A DNA stretch of 64,000 nucleotides from the NCBI RefSeq assembly GCF_014204895.1, contig NZ_JACHMF010000001.1, positions 2,294,001 through 2,358,000 of the forward strand, read 5' to 3'. Origin of the DNA: Paractinoplanes abujensis. Lineage in GTDB: Bacteria > Actinomycetota > Actinomycetes > Mycobacteriales > Micromonosporaceae. Below, piece by piece: positions 39,229 to 47,407 of the stretch. Made by a program: the position numbers and the translations under genes. The notes under the pieces were generated by a model. The model saw nothing but the letters and a program-made list of their open reading frames with translations, was not told the DNA's origin and searched no databases. The stretch's first letter is position 1. Each line of letters starts with the position of its first letter.

Positions 39229-41262
39229 CTATTCGGTTCCTTCCGTGTGCAGGGAAATGGCAACCGCGCAGGCTTTGAACGCGGGCATGCGCGAGTGCGG
39301 GTCGAGGGCGGGGTTGGTCAGCGCGTTGGCGCCGGGCCAGTGGAACGGGGCGAAGACGGTGTCCGGGCGGATGCCGTCGGAGAGCCGGGCCCGCAGCACC
39401 GCGGCGCCGCGGCGGCTGCGCAGCTCGACCAGGTCGCCGTCGGCGATGCCGTGCCGGCGGGCCAGGTCGGGGTGGATCTCGGCGCGGGGTTCGGGCAGCG
39501 CCACGGTGAGCGCCCGCACCCGCCGGGTCTGGTTGCCGCTCTGGTAGTGCTGCATGTTGCGGCCGGTCGTCAGCACGTACGGGAAGCTCCGGTCGGGCAT
39601 CTCCGCGGGGTCCTGGTGCACGACGGGGATGAGCCGCGCCTTGCCGGACGGCGTGGGGAAGGTGTCGGCGAACAGGCGTGGCGTGCCCGGGTGGTCCTCG
39701 GCGGGGCAGGGCCAGAAGACGCCGTCCTCCTGCTCGATCCGCTCGTACGTGATCCCGGCGTAGTCGGCGATCCCGCCCGCGCTGGCCCGGCGCAGTTCCT
39801 CGAAGACCGTGCGGGGGTCGCTGGACTCCGCGCGGCCCAGCCGGCGCGACAACTCGGCCAGGACCTCGAGGTCGGTCCGCACGTCGGGCGGCGGCGGCAG
39901 CGCGCGCCGGCGACGGATCACCCGGCCCTCGAGGTTGGTCATCGTGCCCTCCTCCTCGGCCCACTGGGCGGCCGGGAGCACGACGTCGGCCAGGGCGGCG
40001 GTCTCGGAGAGGAAGATGTCGGAGACGACCAGGAAGTCGAGCTTCCGCAGCTGCTGCAGCACCCGGTTGCTGTTCGGCGCACTGACCGCGATGTTGCTGG
40101 CCAGGACCATCAGGACTTTGAGGCGGTCGTCGGTGAGCATCTCGTAGGCGCTGCGGCCGGGCCCCGGCAACTCGTCCGGGTCGATGCCCCACACCGCGGC
40201 GACGTGCGCCCGGGCCGCGGGGTCGTCGAGTTTGCGGTAGCCGGGCAGCTGGTCGGCCTTCTGCCCGTGTTCGCGGCCGCCCTGCCCGTTGCCCTGGCCG
40301 GTGATCGTGCCGTACCCGGAGAAGGGCCGGCCGACCAGCCCGAGCGCCAGCGCCAGGTTGAGGAAGGCCTGGGCCGTGTCGGTGCCGTTGCTGTGCTGCT
40401 CGGCCCCGCGGGCGGTCAGGATCATCGCCGGGCCCTCGGTGGCCAGCAGGCGCACGGTCTGCCGCAACTGCGTCTCCGGTACGCCGGTCATCCGCTCGAC
40501 CCGCTCCGGCCAGTACGCGTTGGTGGCGCTGCGGACGGCCTCGAACCCCGTCGTGCGCCGCGCGACGTAGTCCTCGTCGACGTAGCCCTCGCGGATCGCG
40601 ATGTGCAGCAACCCGTTGGCCAGGGCCAGATCCGTGCCCGGCAGGGGCTGCAGATGCAGATACGCGCCGGCGGCGGTCTTGGTGCGCCGCGGGTCGGCGA
40701 CGATGAAGCGGGTGCCCTCCAGGTACTGCATGCTCGGCGGCATCGCCTCGGCCGGGTTGGCCCCCACGATCAGCACGGTCCGCGCGCTCGCCACGTCCTC
40801 CAGCGGGAACGGCAGGCCGCGGTCGACGCCCAGCGACCGGTTGGCCGCGGTGGCCGCGCTCGACATGCAGAACCGGCCGTTGTAGTCGATCGACGAGCTC
40901 TTCAGCGACACCCGGACGAACTTCCCGAGCGCGTACGCCTTCTCGTTGGTCAGGCCGCCGCCGCCGAACGCACCCACACTGTCGCGCCCGTACGCTTTCT
41001 GGGCCGACTCGATCGCGTCGACGATCCGGTCGAACGCCTCGTCCCAGGACGCCTCGCGCAGGCCCTGACCCTTGCGGACCAGTGGGGTGAGCAGCCGGTC
41101 GGAGTGGTCGAGCAGGTCGGCGGCCGAGAACCCCTTGGCGCACAGGCCGCCCTTGTTGACCACGAAGTCGCGCGGTTCCAGCCGGACCCGGGGGATCTCG
41201 GGGGTCAGCGTCATGCCGCACTGCAGGGCGCAGTAGGGGCAGTGCGTATCGGTCGCCGTCAC
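39229..41262 (-). CDS. nasA: Assimilatory nitrate reductase catalytic subunit (molybdopterin/[4Fe-4S])
   Basis: A 677-residue molybdopterin oxidoreductase, GTG start. CPYCALQCGMTL with GGLCAKG (residues ~8-45) binds the [4Fe-4S] cluster; YNGRFCMSSAATAANRSLG carries the Cys that coordinates Mo; FIVADPRRTKTA and ASNIAVSAPNSNRVLQ fit the bis-MGD-binding domains; the C-terminal domain has YVLTTGRNMQHYQSGNQTRR. It reduces nitrate to nitrite. There is no attached BFD or flavoprotein part, so an external electron donor is needed. The stop is adjacent to the 115-aa gene. Confidence 0.93.
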   Translation of the reverse strand: MTATDTHCPYCALQCGMTLTPEIPRVRLEPRDFVVNKGGLCAKGFSAADLLDHSDRLLTPLVRKGQGLREASWDEAFDRIVDAIESAQKAYGRDSVGAFGGGGLTNEKAYALGKFVRVSLKSSSIDYNGRFCMSSAATAANRSLGVDRGLPFPLEDVASARTVLIVGANPAEAMPPSMQYLEGTRFIVADPRRTKTAAGAYLHLQPLPGTDLALANGLLHIAIREGYVDEDYVARRTTGFEAVRSATNAYWPERVERMTGVPETQLRQTVRLLATEGPAMILTARGAEQHSNGTDTAQAFLNLALALGLVGRPFSGYGTITGQGNGQGGREHGQKADQLPGYRKLDDPAARAHVAAVWGIDPDELPGPGRSAYEMLTDDRLKVLMVLASNIAVSAPNSNRVLQQLRKLDFLVVSDIFLSETAALADVVLPAAQWAEEEGTMTNLEGRVIRRRRALPPPPDVRTDLEVLAELSRRLGRAESSDPRTVFEELRRASAGGIADYAGITYERIEQEDGVFWPCPAEDHPGTPRLFADTFPTPSGKARLIPVVHQDPAEMPDRSFPYVLTTGRNMQHYQSGNQTRRVRALTVALPEPRAEIHPDLARRHGIADGDLVELRSRRGAAVLRARLSDGIRPDTVFAPFHWPGANALTNPALDPHSRMPAFKACAVAISLHTEGTE

Positions 41263-41330
41263 ACCCCGAATACTCGGCAGCGATTGTTTACCGACGGGAC
41301 CTTTGCCGTTGCGCCGACGTACGGAAAACC

Positions 41331-41978
41331 CTACAAGCGGGCGGCCGCCGTTGTGAGGACCGAGTCGTAGCGCTCCAGCACGAGATCGGTCACCGTGGGG
41401 TCCGCGCAGAGCGGCGGGGTCACGTGGTCGGCGCCGGCCTGGGTGAGGGTGCGGTAGAACAGCCCGTCGGCGAGCAGGTAGGCCGCGATCGCGATCCGCC
41501 GCGCACCGCGGGCGCGCAGGCCGGCGACGACGTCGGGCACGCGCGGGCCGGGACCGGAAACGTACCCGGCGTGCCCGCCCAGGCCGGCGGCCAGGGCCTC
41601 GACGTCGGCGCGCCAGGCGAGGTCCGAGGAACCGGCCGCGGCCAGCACGACGGCGTCGGCCGGTGGGAGGTGGCGCAGCAGGCTGTCGCGGAGCACGTCG
41701 TCCGGTCCGAGCGGGCGGGTCACCGGCGTGGGCAGGCCGGCCACGGCGTCGGCGATGTCCACGCGCACGTGGTATCCGGCCGACAGCAGCAGCGGGACCA
41801 CGACCGCGTCCGGGAGGAGCGGGGCCACCTCGGCGACCCGGGGTTCCTGCACGTCGGCGTAGCAGAGACGCACGTCCAGGCCGGGGCGGCGGGCGGCCAC
41901 GCGGGCGGCCAGGTCGCGGATCTGGGCCTGACCGGCGGGGCTGCGGGTGCCGTGCGCGACGGCGATCAACGTGGGCAT
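41331..41978 (-). CDS. Sirohydrochlorin chelatase (CbiX/SirB-like)
   Basis: A 215-residue protein: TLIAVAHGTRSPAGQAQI holds the N-terminal active-site His, and VVPLLLSAGYHVRVDIAD the second conserved His region; a second CbiX-like half follows from ~115 with IAIAAYLLADGLFYRTL. It should insert Fe(II) into sirohydrochlorin to make siroheme (or Co for cobalamin). Its place between nnaR and the nitrate reductase gene supports a siroheme role for NirB. An upstream in-frame start at 42002 exists; ATG 41978 begins exactly at the conserved MPTLIAVAHG. Confidence 0.88.
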   Translation of the reverse strand: MPTLIAVAHGTRSPAGQAQIRDLAARVAARRPGLDVRLCYADVQEPRVAEVAPLLPDAVVVPLLLSAGYHVRVDIADAVAGLPTPVTRPLGPDDVLRDSLLRHLPPADAVVLAAAGSSDLAWRADVEALAAGLGGHAGYVSGPGPRVPDVVAGLRARGARRIAIAAYLLADGLFYRTLTQAGADHVTPPLCADPTVTDLVLERYDSVLTTAAARL

Positions 41979-42044
41979 GATGCGGCTCCCTGAAATGGAC
42001 ATGTCCGGTTCGTCGCCACGTTGCGACAGGGCGGCGCCGCCGGG

Positions 42045-43151
42045 TCAGGCGGCCGGCTCGTCGAGGCGCAGCCGGTAGCCGCGTTTGATCACGGTTTCGA
42101 TGTGGCGGCCCGAGCCCAGAGCCGTCCGCAGCCGGGCCACGGCCACGTCGACCGCGTGCCCGTCGTTGCCCCGGGGCAGCGCCGCGATCAGCTGGTCCTT
42201 CGAGACGACCACGCCGGGCCGGGCGGCCAGCGACGTCAGGATCGCCATGGCCGCCGGGGCCAGGGTGTGCGGCTCGCCGTCGATCAGCACGGCGTGGCCG
42301 CGCATCTCCAGCGTGGACCCGGCCACGCGCAGCTTGACCGAGCGGCGCGGCAGTTCGTCGGTGACGGTCTTGATGAGCGCCCCCAGCCGGTAGCGGGCGG
42401 GCATGACCACCGGGATGCCCCGGTCGGCCAGCGGGGCCGCGGTCACCGGACCGACGCAGGCGGCCAGCACCGCCCCGGAGCCCAGACGGTCCACGGCGGC
42501 CGGGGCCGACTCCCCCGCCACCTGCAGGAACGCCTTGGCCGCGGGCGCGCTGGTGAACGTCACGGCGTCGATCTGCCCGGCGGTGATCTGCTCGGCCAGA
42601 CGCCGTACGGGGGAAAGGTCCGGCGGCAGCACCCAGCGGTAGACGGGCACCTCCACGACGGCCGCCCCGGCCCCGCGCAGGGCGCTCACGAAGGCCGTCT
42701 GCGGCTCGCCGTGCTCCTGCACCACGATGCGCAGGCCGGCCACCCCCTCGGCCAGCAGGCGTTGGAGGATCTCGTCGGTCGACTCGGTGCGGGCCGCCCA
42801 CTCCTCGCTCAGCCCGGCCGCGCGGATGGCCCCGCACGGTTTGGGCCCCCGCGCCACGATGCGGGCCCGGCCCAGCACCTCGCGCAGCTGGTCGCCCAGG
42901 CCCCAGCCCTCGGCGGCCTCCAGCCAGCCCCGGAAGCCGAACCCGGTGGTGGCCACGACCAGGTCGGGGGCGAGCCCGATGCAGGCGGCGGTCGCGGCGT
43001 GCAGGGCCTCGTCGTCGGCCAGCGGGACGATCGCGATCGCGGACGCCGTGACGACCCGGGCGCCGCGCCGGGTGAGCAGCGCGGCCATCTCGTCGCGCCG
43101 CCGCTCGGCGGTCACCGCGACGGTGAAACCGGTCAGCACGCCCTCAGTCAT
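42045..43151 (-). CDS. nnaR: Nitrate assimilation regulator NnaR (uroporphyrinogen-III synthase-like plus winged helix)
   Basis: A 368-residue two-domain protein. Residues ~1-255 match uroporphyrinogen-III synthase (FTVAVTAERRRDEMAALLTRRGARVV, DAVTFTSAPAAKAF, CVGPVTAAPL). Residues ~270-368 are an OmpR-type winged helix (GEPHTLAPAAMAILTSLAAR, DVAVARLRTALG, IETVIKRGYRL). This architecture is that of NnaR, shown in Streptomyces and Mycobacterium to coregulate nitrate/nitrite assimilation genes with GlnR; that is established knowledge, the assignment here is by architecture plus location beside nas/nir genes. It probably lost or reduced the synthase activity. Confidence 0.88.
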   Translation of the reverse strand: MTEGVLTGFTVAVTAERRRDEMAALLTRRGARVVTASAIAIVPLADDEALHAATAACIGLAPDLVVATTGFGFRGWLEAAEGWGLGDQLREVLGRARIVARGPKPCGAIRAAGLSEEWAARTESTDEILQRLLAEGVAGLRIVVQEHGEPQTAFVSALRGAGAAVVEVPVYRWVLPPDLSPVRRLAEQITAGQIDAVTFTSAPAAKAFLQVAGESAPAAVDRLGSGAVLAACVGPVTAAPLADRGIPVVMPARYRLGALIKTVTDELPRRSVKLRVAGSTLEMRGHAVLIDGEPHTLAPAAMAILTSLAARPGVVVSKDQLIAALPRGNDGHAVDVAVARLRTALGSGRHIETVIKRGYRLRLDEPAA

Positions 43152-43179
43152 CGACACGATGTCAGCGTCACCAGGGCCG

Positions 43180-43206
43180 GTTTCGGTAACGTCGTTGTCG
43201 TGTTTC
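43180..43206 (-). promoter_or_regulatory. Possible GlnR-type site upstream of nnaR
   Basis: Two GTTTC boxes on the plus strand (GAAAC on the minus strand) at 43180-43184 and 43202-43206, 22 bp apart, with GGTAAC between. GlnR sites alternate GTnAC and GAAAC half-sites at ~11-bp spacing, so the 22-bp GAAAC spacing fits, but the intervening half-site is imperfect. Confidence 0.35.
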
Positions 43207-43248
43207 GGGGCCGATAAGCGCATGTCACAAGTTCGCCCGGCGATCTTG

Positions 43249-43431
43249 TTAGGCGCTCTCGTCCTGGATGCGGCGCACGGCGGCCAGCAGGTGGAACACC
43301 TCGATGCGGCCGTCCAGGAAGCCCATCCGGTAATCGGCGCCGGTGGCCGGGTGCTGGGCCCGTACAGGGTCACGGCGGCCCGCGATGCCGTCCTGGCGCC
43401 CGGTGTCGTACGCGAGAAGAACGTCGTCCAT
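43249..43431 (-). CDS. Small protein 2 of tandem paralogous pair upstream of nnaR
   Basis: A 60-residue hydrophilic protein: DDVLLAYDTGRQDGIAGRRDP, then ATGADYRMGFLDGRIEVFHLLAAVRRIQDE. It is clearly paralogous to the 61-residue protein encoded 2 bp upstream: both share AYDxGRxDGxAGRxD, a DYRxGxxDGxxxVF block and a basic C-terminal helix. Function unknown; no cofactor or membrane segment. ATG start at 43431. Confidence 0.7.
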   Translation of the reverse strand: MDDVLLAYDTGRQDGIAGRRDPVRAQHPATGADYRMGFLDGRIEVFHLLAAVRRIQDESA

Positions 43432-43433
43432 CG

Positions 43434-43619
43434 TCAGTTCTTGCCGTCCATGGCCTTGCGGATGGCCGCGATCAGGTCGGCCTCGAAGACGGCGAGCTGA
43501 CCGTCGGCCAGCCCGACCCGGTAGTCGGGGTCGTCGCCGCGTCCGTGGTCGTTGCGCCCGGCCACCCCGTCGGCCCGGCCTTCGTCGTACGCCCGCAGGG
43601 CAGAATCGGCGCTGTCCAT
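43434..43619 (-). CDS. Small protein 1 of tandem paralogous pair upstream of nnaR
   Basis: A 61-residue protein: DSALRAYDEGRADGVAGRNDHG, then DDPDYRVGLADGQLAVFEADLIAAIRKAMDG. A strong GAGGAGG lies before the ATG (43624-43630 on the plus strand reads CCTCCTC). Its stop is 2 bp from the start of its paralogue, so the two are translated together. Position directly upstream of nnaR, same strand, suggests a link to nitrogen assimilation; that is inference. Function unknown. Confidence 0.72.
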   Translation of the reverse strand: MDSADSALRAYDEGRADGVAGRNDHGRGDDPDYRVGLADGQLAVFEADLIAAIRKAMDGKN

Positions 43620-43627
43620 CAGTCCTC

Positions 43628-43654
43628 CTCGAACGCTCCTGTCGCGCGTTCGAG
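43628..43654 (-). promoter_or_regulatory. 5'-UTR hairpin overlapping the ribosome-binding site of the small-protein operon
   Basis: Perfect 9-bp inverted repeat CTCGAACGC (43628-43636) and GCGTTCGAG (43646-43654), 9-nt loop. On the minus-strand transcript the 3' arm's last three bases (GAG) begin the GAGGAGG ribosome-binding site, so hairpin formation could limit translation start. Confidence 0.5.
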
Positions 43655-43814
43655 CGCAGACACCGCGAACCAATCTCACATGCGCGGGCTCGGAATCCCA
43701 CTGGTCGATTCGCCCGGCCCGAAACACTAAAGTTCGAGGTCAAGAGCGCGTTCGGACAAAAATGCATCGCCCGGGGCACGTACGGTGGCCGGTCGTAGAC
43801 GGAGAGTGAGTGGC

Positions 43815-44318
43815 GTGGAGATTCTTGCCGGACCGGTCGTGGAAACGGCCCCCGAGCGGCACACAGCCGGCATCCGCGTCGTCACCCCGTTCCGCGGCAT
43901 GTTCGCCGTCCGCGACAAACTGATGACCGAGCTGTACGCGTGGCTCGACGGGCGCGGCCTGGGCTACGGCCGCACGTTCCTGCGGCTGCACGTGGTGGCC
44001 ATGGAGAGCGACATGGACCTCGAGGTCGGCGTGCTCACCGACGGGCCGGTCGACGGCGACGGCCGGGTCGAGCCGGGCACGCTGCCCGCCGGCGACTACG
44101 CGGTCCTGCGGTTCGCCGGGCACGGCCGCCGGGCCAACGGCACGTTGATCGACTGGATCCGGGCCAAGGGACTGCCGATGGACGTCGACGAGGATCCCGC
44201 GGGTGACCGGTTCGGCGGCCGCTACGAGATGTACCTGACGGATCCGCGGTCGGAACGGATGAAGACCCGATGGCAGATCGAACTGGGCATTCACCTCGAT
44301 CGCTTGACAGCCCGGTGA
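43815..44318 (+). CDS. GyrI-like/AraC effector-binding domain protein
   Basis: A 167-residue protein with the SOUL/GyrI-like fold: VETAPERHTAGIRVVTPFRGMFAVRDKLMTELYAWL (first repeat), LRLHVVAMESDMDLEVGVLTDGPVDGDGRVEPGTLPAGDYAVLRFAGHG and a C-terminal RYEMYLTDPRSERMKTRWQIELGI. Stand-alone members bind small hydrophobic ligands or DNA gyrase. It has no DNA-binding domain. GGAGAG precedes GTG 43815; GTG 43806 is a less likely start. Confidence 0.82.
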   Translation: MEILAGPVVETAPERHTAGIRVVTPFRGMFAVRDKLMTELYAWLDGRGLGYGRTFLRLHVVAMESDMDLEVGVLTDGPVDGDGRVEPGTLPAGDYAVLRFAGHGRRANGTLIDWIRAKGLPMDVDEDPAGDRFGGRYEMYLTDPRSERMKTRWQIELGIHLDRLTAR

Positions 44319-44382
44319 GCGGCTGAAACCCTGCGTGGCGGGGTGATGACGCCACGTTGCTAAGGGGTTGGTCAGGATCGAC

Positions 44383-45540
44383 ATGCGGAGCCCCCGCCTC
44401 GCCGGGCTGCTCGAGGCCACCGGCAGACCCGACGCCGACCGGTTGTGGGCCGAGCTCACCGCCGCCGGCACCCCGCTGGTCGAACCCTGGGACGACGGCC
44501 ACTCGCTGGTCACGTTCCTGTGGCGCGGTGCGGCGGAACGCGTCCGGACGTGGTGGAACATCGACGTCGCGCTGACCCGGATCCCCGGCACCGACATCTG
44601 GCACGGCTCCGAGGTGTTCCCCGACACGCTGCGCACCCTCTACGCCCTCGTGCAGGGCGACACCCAGGAGCTGCCGCGCACCCCCGGCGACACCGGCCCG
44701 GCCCAGCTCGACCGGGACAACCCGCTCGCGGTCCACTTCGAGGCCGACCCGGCCGACCCCACCGACTCCAGCTGCTGGGCCTCCGAGCTGCGCCTGCCCG
44801 CGTCCCCGCGCTCACCGTGGACGACCCCGCGCCCGCAGGTGCCGGCGGGCCGGCTGAGCAGCGACGAGTTCCGGGCCGGCCGGCCCGTCACGACCTACCT
44901 GCCGTACGGGGTGGAAGCGGACGGCCTGCCGGTGCTCGTGATGTTCGACGGCTACAACGCGCAGACCGTGCTCCGGGTCCCGACGATCCTCGACAACCTG
45001 ATCGCCGAGGGCCGCGTGCCGCCGATGGCCGCGCTGCTGGTCCGGGGCCGCGACGAGCACCGCCTGCGCGACCTGACCCCCGGCCCGGCCCTGGACGAGC
45101 TGATCGACGAGCTGATGCCGTGGGCCGAGACGACGTGGGGCATCGGTTCCCCGTACGGCGACAACCTCGTGGCCGGCCAGTCCCGCGGCGGCCTGGTCGC
45201 CACCCATCTCGGCCTGCGCCGCCCCGACCTGTTCCGCGGCGTGATCGCGCAGTCGGCCAGCTTCTGGTGGCCCGCCCCGGCCGACGGCGAACCGGGCCGC
45301 CTGATCCGCGACGCCGAACGGCTGGCCCACCCCGACGTCCGCTACTTCCTCGACGTCGGCCGGCTGGAGTCGGCCCCCACCGCCGGCGAAGCCCCGTCGC
45401 AGCTCGAAGTGGTCCGCCGGATGCGCGACACGCTGCGCGCCCGGCACTGCCACGTCACCTACGCCGAATACGACGGCGGCCACGACTACGTCAACTGGCG
45501 GCACAACCTTCCGGAGGCCCTGATCGCCCTCAGCCAGTAG
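44383..45540 (+). CDS. Enterochelin esterase-like protein (Fes family)
   Basis: A 385-residue esterase. N-terminal Fes-type domain (residues ~1-130, with FLWRGAAERVRTWWNIDVALTRIPGTDIW), then the alpha/beta-hydrolase part: PVTTYLPYGVEADGLPVLVMFDGYNA, VAGQSRGGLVATHLGLRRPDLF (nucleophile Ser) and YDGGHDYVNWRHNLPEALI (catalytic His). Fes cleaves ferric catecholate siderophores in the cytosol. No siderophore gene is adjacent, so its substrate could be another ester. AGGA at 44374-44377 fits ATG 44383. The end overlaps the convergent diiron oxygenase by 11 bp. Confidence 0.85.
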   Translation: MRSPRLAGLLEATGRPDADRLWAELTAAGTPLVEPWDDGHSLVTFLWRGAAERVRTWWNIDVALTRIPGTDIWHGSEVFPDTLRTLYALVQGDTQELPRTPGDTGPAQLDRDNPLAVHFEADPADPTDSSCWASELRLPASPRSPWTTPRPQVPAGRLSSDEFRAGRPVTTYLPYGVEADGLPVLVMFDGYNAQTVLRVPTILDNLIAEGRVPPMAALLVRGRDEHRLRDLTPGPALDELIDELMPWAETTWGIGSPYGDNLVAGQSRGGLVATHLGLRRPDLFRGVIAQSASFWWPAPADGEPGRLIRDAERLAHPDVRYFLDVGRLESAPTAGEAPSQLEVVRRMRDTLRARHCHVTYAEYDGGHDYVNWRHNLPEALIALSQ

Positions 45541-46417
45541 GCAGCAGGCCCGACCTCTTCCACAGCGTCCGGCCGGGGCCGTCGATCAGGTCGAGGTCGT
45601 TCAGGTAGGCCACCACGCGCTCTCCGGCCCAGCGTATTGTCCGCTGGAAGTGCGGGTTGGCGCGGGCCGCACGCCGGCCGTCGGCGGGCCGCACGCCGAT
45701 CGACTTGTAGACCGCGGGATGGATGAGGCGGGTGCCGCACAGGTACGCGGACCGGCCGATGACCAGTTTGTCGAACGCGAGACGGCGCGGGGACGCGGCC
45801 CGCACCTGCCGGGCCAGTTCCTCGCGGGCGTAGCGGACGTGCCGGGCCTCCTCGACGACGTGGACGCGGGACACCATCCGGACCAGGGGCTGCACGTCCT
45901 CGGCGGCCATGGCCTCACGCTGCAGCGTGTCCAGGATCTCCTCGCAGATCAGGATGGCCGCGAACATGCGCGGGCCGCTGCCCGTGGCCCCGATCCACTT
46001 GCCGAGGAACGCGCTGACGCCTTCGGGCCGGTAGACCGGCGTGCCCAGCTTCTCGATCATCTTGCCGAACATGACCGAGTGGCGGCACTCGTCGGCCACC
46101 TCGGTCAGCCCGTACTGCGCGTGGGCCGAGGTCGGATCCTGGTCGTAGTAGGACCGGATCAGCAGCTGCATGAGGATCGTCTCGAACCAGATGCCCAGCC
46201 CGGCCAGGCTGGCCGCCTCGTGCCGGGTCAGCGTGATCCGCTGCTCGGTGTCGAGCCGTTCCCAGATCGCGGTGCCGTAGAGCGAGGACCGGTGCGGCGG
46301 CACGAAGAACTTGTCCGGCGCGAGGGGCGCCGCCCAGTCGATCTCGACCAGCGGGTCGTACGAGTGGGCCGCGGAGGATTGCAGCAGGCGGGTGGCTGTG
46401 CGCTCGCGATCGGTCAC
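45530..46417 (-). CDS. Diiron oxygenase (AurF-like, DUF-type ferritin-fold)
   Basis: A 295-residue all-helical protein (GTG start with GGAGGG upstream). Metal-binding motifs of the AurF/p-aminobenzoate N-oxygenase family are in order: LTRHEAASLAGLGIWFE, LTEVADECRHSVMF (DECRH, near residue 130), ILICEEILDTLQ and VVEEARHVRYAREE (EEARH, near 205). These should hold a di-iron centre that activates O2 for N- or C-oxygenation; the substrate is unknown. It is divergent from the TetR operon across a perfect palindrome, so it is probably the TetR regulator's target. Confidence 0.87.
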   Translation of the reverse strand: MTDRERTATRLLQSSAAHSYDPLVEIDWAAPLAPDKFFVPPHRSSLYGTAIWERLDTEQRITLTRHEAASLAGLGIWFETILMQLLIRSYYDQDPTSAHAQYGLTEVADECRHSVMFGKMIEKLGTPVYRPEGVSAFLGKWIGATGSGPRMFAAILICEEILDTLQREAMAAEDVQPLVRMVSRVHVVEEARHVRYAREELARQVRAASPRRLAFDKLVIGRSAYLCGTRLIHPAVYKSIGVRPADGRRAARANPHFQRTIRWAGERVVAYLNDLDLIDGPGRTLWKRSGLLPTG

Positions 46418-46432
46418 GGGACCCTCCTTGAC

Positions 46433-46447
46433 GTTACCGGCGGTAAC
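46433..46447. promoter_or_regulatory. TetR operator between diiron oxygenase and tetR
   Basis: GTTACCG-G-CGGTAAC is a perfect 7-1-7 palindrome with a second partial GTTAC just downstream. It is centred between the oxygenase start (46417) and the tetR ATG (46464). TetR repressors typically bind 15-bp palindromes of this spacing, so it is the likely operator for both directions. Confidence 0.75.
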
Positions 46448-46463
46448 AGTTACTCCTAGTACT

Positions 46464-47141
46464 ATGAAGTCGGACCAGAAGCCGGTCAATACCGATGCCC
46501 GGCGCGACCGCTGGGCCGGCCATCGGGAGCAGCGGCGAGCCGAACTGACCGAGGCCGCCATCGACGCCATCCGGCGGCACGGGCCCGAGCTCGGCATGGA
46601 CGCGATCGCGGCCCACGCGGGCATCAGCAAGCCGGTGCTCTACCGCTACTTCGCCGACAAGTCGGAACTGTGGCTCGCGGTCGGGCAGCGCTCCGGGGCC
46701 CTGGTGCTCGACGCCATCGTCCCGGCCGTGGCCGCCGTACGGGAGGAACGCGCCGCGATCGGGGCGGCCATCGACGCCTACCTGACCCACATCGCCGCCG
46801 ACACGAACCTCTACCAGTTCGTCGTGCACCAGCCCGACATCGCCCGGCACCGCGACGTGGTGGCCGACGTGGTCGACACCGTGGCCAGCGGGCTCGCGCG
46901 GATCTTCGGCGACCGGCTGCGGGCGCGCGGGCTCGACTCGGGGGCCGCGTTGCCGTGGGCGTACGGGGTAGTCGGGTACGTGCAGGCGGTGGGTGACTGG
47001 TGGTTGCGGCAGCAGCAGCCGATCAGCCGGGAGGCGCTCGGCGACTACCTGACGACCTTCCTGTGGGGCGGGGTGGCGGGCATTCAGCACGCGGCCGACG
47101 TCCCCGGCGGGCTGGCGGCTTTCAGACGGGAGACCACGTGA
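46464..47141 (+). CDS. TetR family transcriptional regulator
   Basis: A 225-residue regulator. The helix-turn-helix is LGMDAIAAHAGISKPVLYRYFADKSELW (residues ~39-67), followed by the usual ligand-binding helices with NLYQFVVHQPDIARHRDVVADV. First gene of a plus-strand operon with the DUF4873, monooxygenase and SDR genes, joined to DUF4873 by a 4-bp overlap (GTGA). The ligand is probably a lipid- or ketone-like substrate of these enzymes. Confidence 0.9.
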   Translation: MKSDQKPVNTDARRDRWAGHREQRRAELTEAAIDAIRRHGPELGMDAIAAHAGISKPVLYRYFADKSELWLAVGQRSGALVLDAIVPAVAAVREERAAIGAAIDAYLTHIAADTNLYQFVVHQPDIARHRDVVADVVDTVASGLARIFGDRLRARGLDSGAALPWAYGVVGYVQAVGDWWLRQQQPISREALGDYLTTFLWGGVAGIQHAADVPGGLAAFRRETT

Positions 47142-47407
47142 ACGACGAGGAGTATCGGGGGCCGGCGGTCCTGACGATCGGCGACGAGCGGCACCCCGTG
47201 CGGATCCGCATGTCGGCCCGCTTCGAGCCGCTCGAGGGCCGGTTCCGCTGGGCGGGCCGCACGTCCGCCGACCCGGCGCTGGCCCAGTGCGTCGGCCGCG
47301 AGGCCCGTTTGCACATCGAACGGACCTCCGGCGTCCGGCTCAGCGAACCGGATCCCTGGGGCGGCGTCCGGCTGTCGGGGACGGGCACACCGCCGTGGTT
47401 CCGATGA
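47138..47407 (+). CDS. DUF4873 protein
   Basis: An 89-residue protein of the DUF4873 type: EEYRGPAVLTIGDERHPVRI, then MSARFEPLEGRFRWAGRT and VRLSEPDPWGGVRLSGTGTPPW, an all-beta pattern. In actinomycetes this domain is found next to or fused to Baeyer-Villiger-type monooxygenases, which matches the gene after it. Function is unknown; a chaperone-like or ligand-binding role for the oxygenase is plausible. Coupled to tetR and to the monooxygenase by 4-bp overlaps. Confidence 0.78.
   Translation: MNDEEYRGPAVLTIGDERHPVRIRMSARFEPLEGRFRWAGRTSADPALAQCVGREARLHIERTSGVRLSEPDPWGGVRLSGTGTPPWFR

Noticed and set aside
41263..41330. Gap before nasA considered as a nitrate regulator site
   Set aside because: No clear GTnAC/GAAAC pattern; the whole block could be read from the nnaR promoter.
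38761..41370. An 869-codon plus-strand frame over nirB and nasA
   Set aside because: No recognisable domain, and both genes beneath it have complete cofactor motifs on the minus strand.
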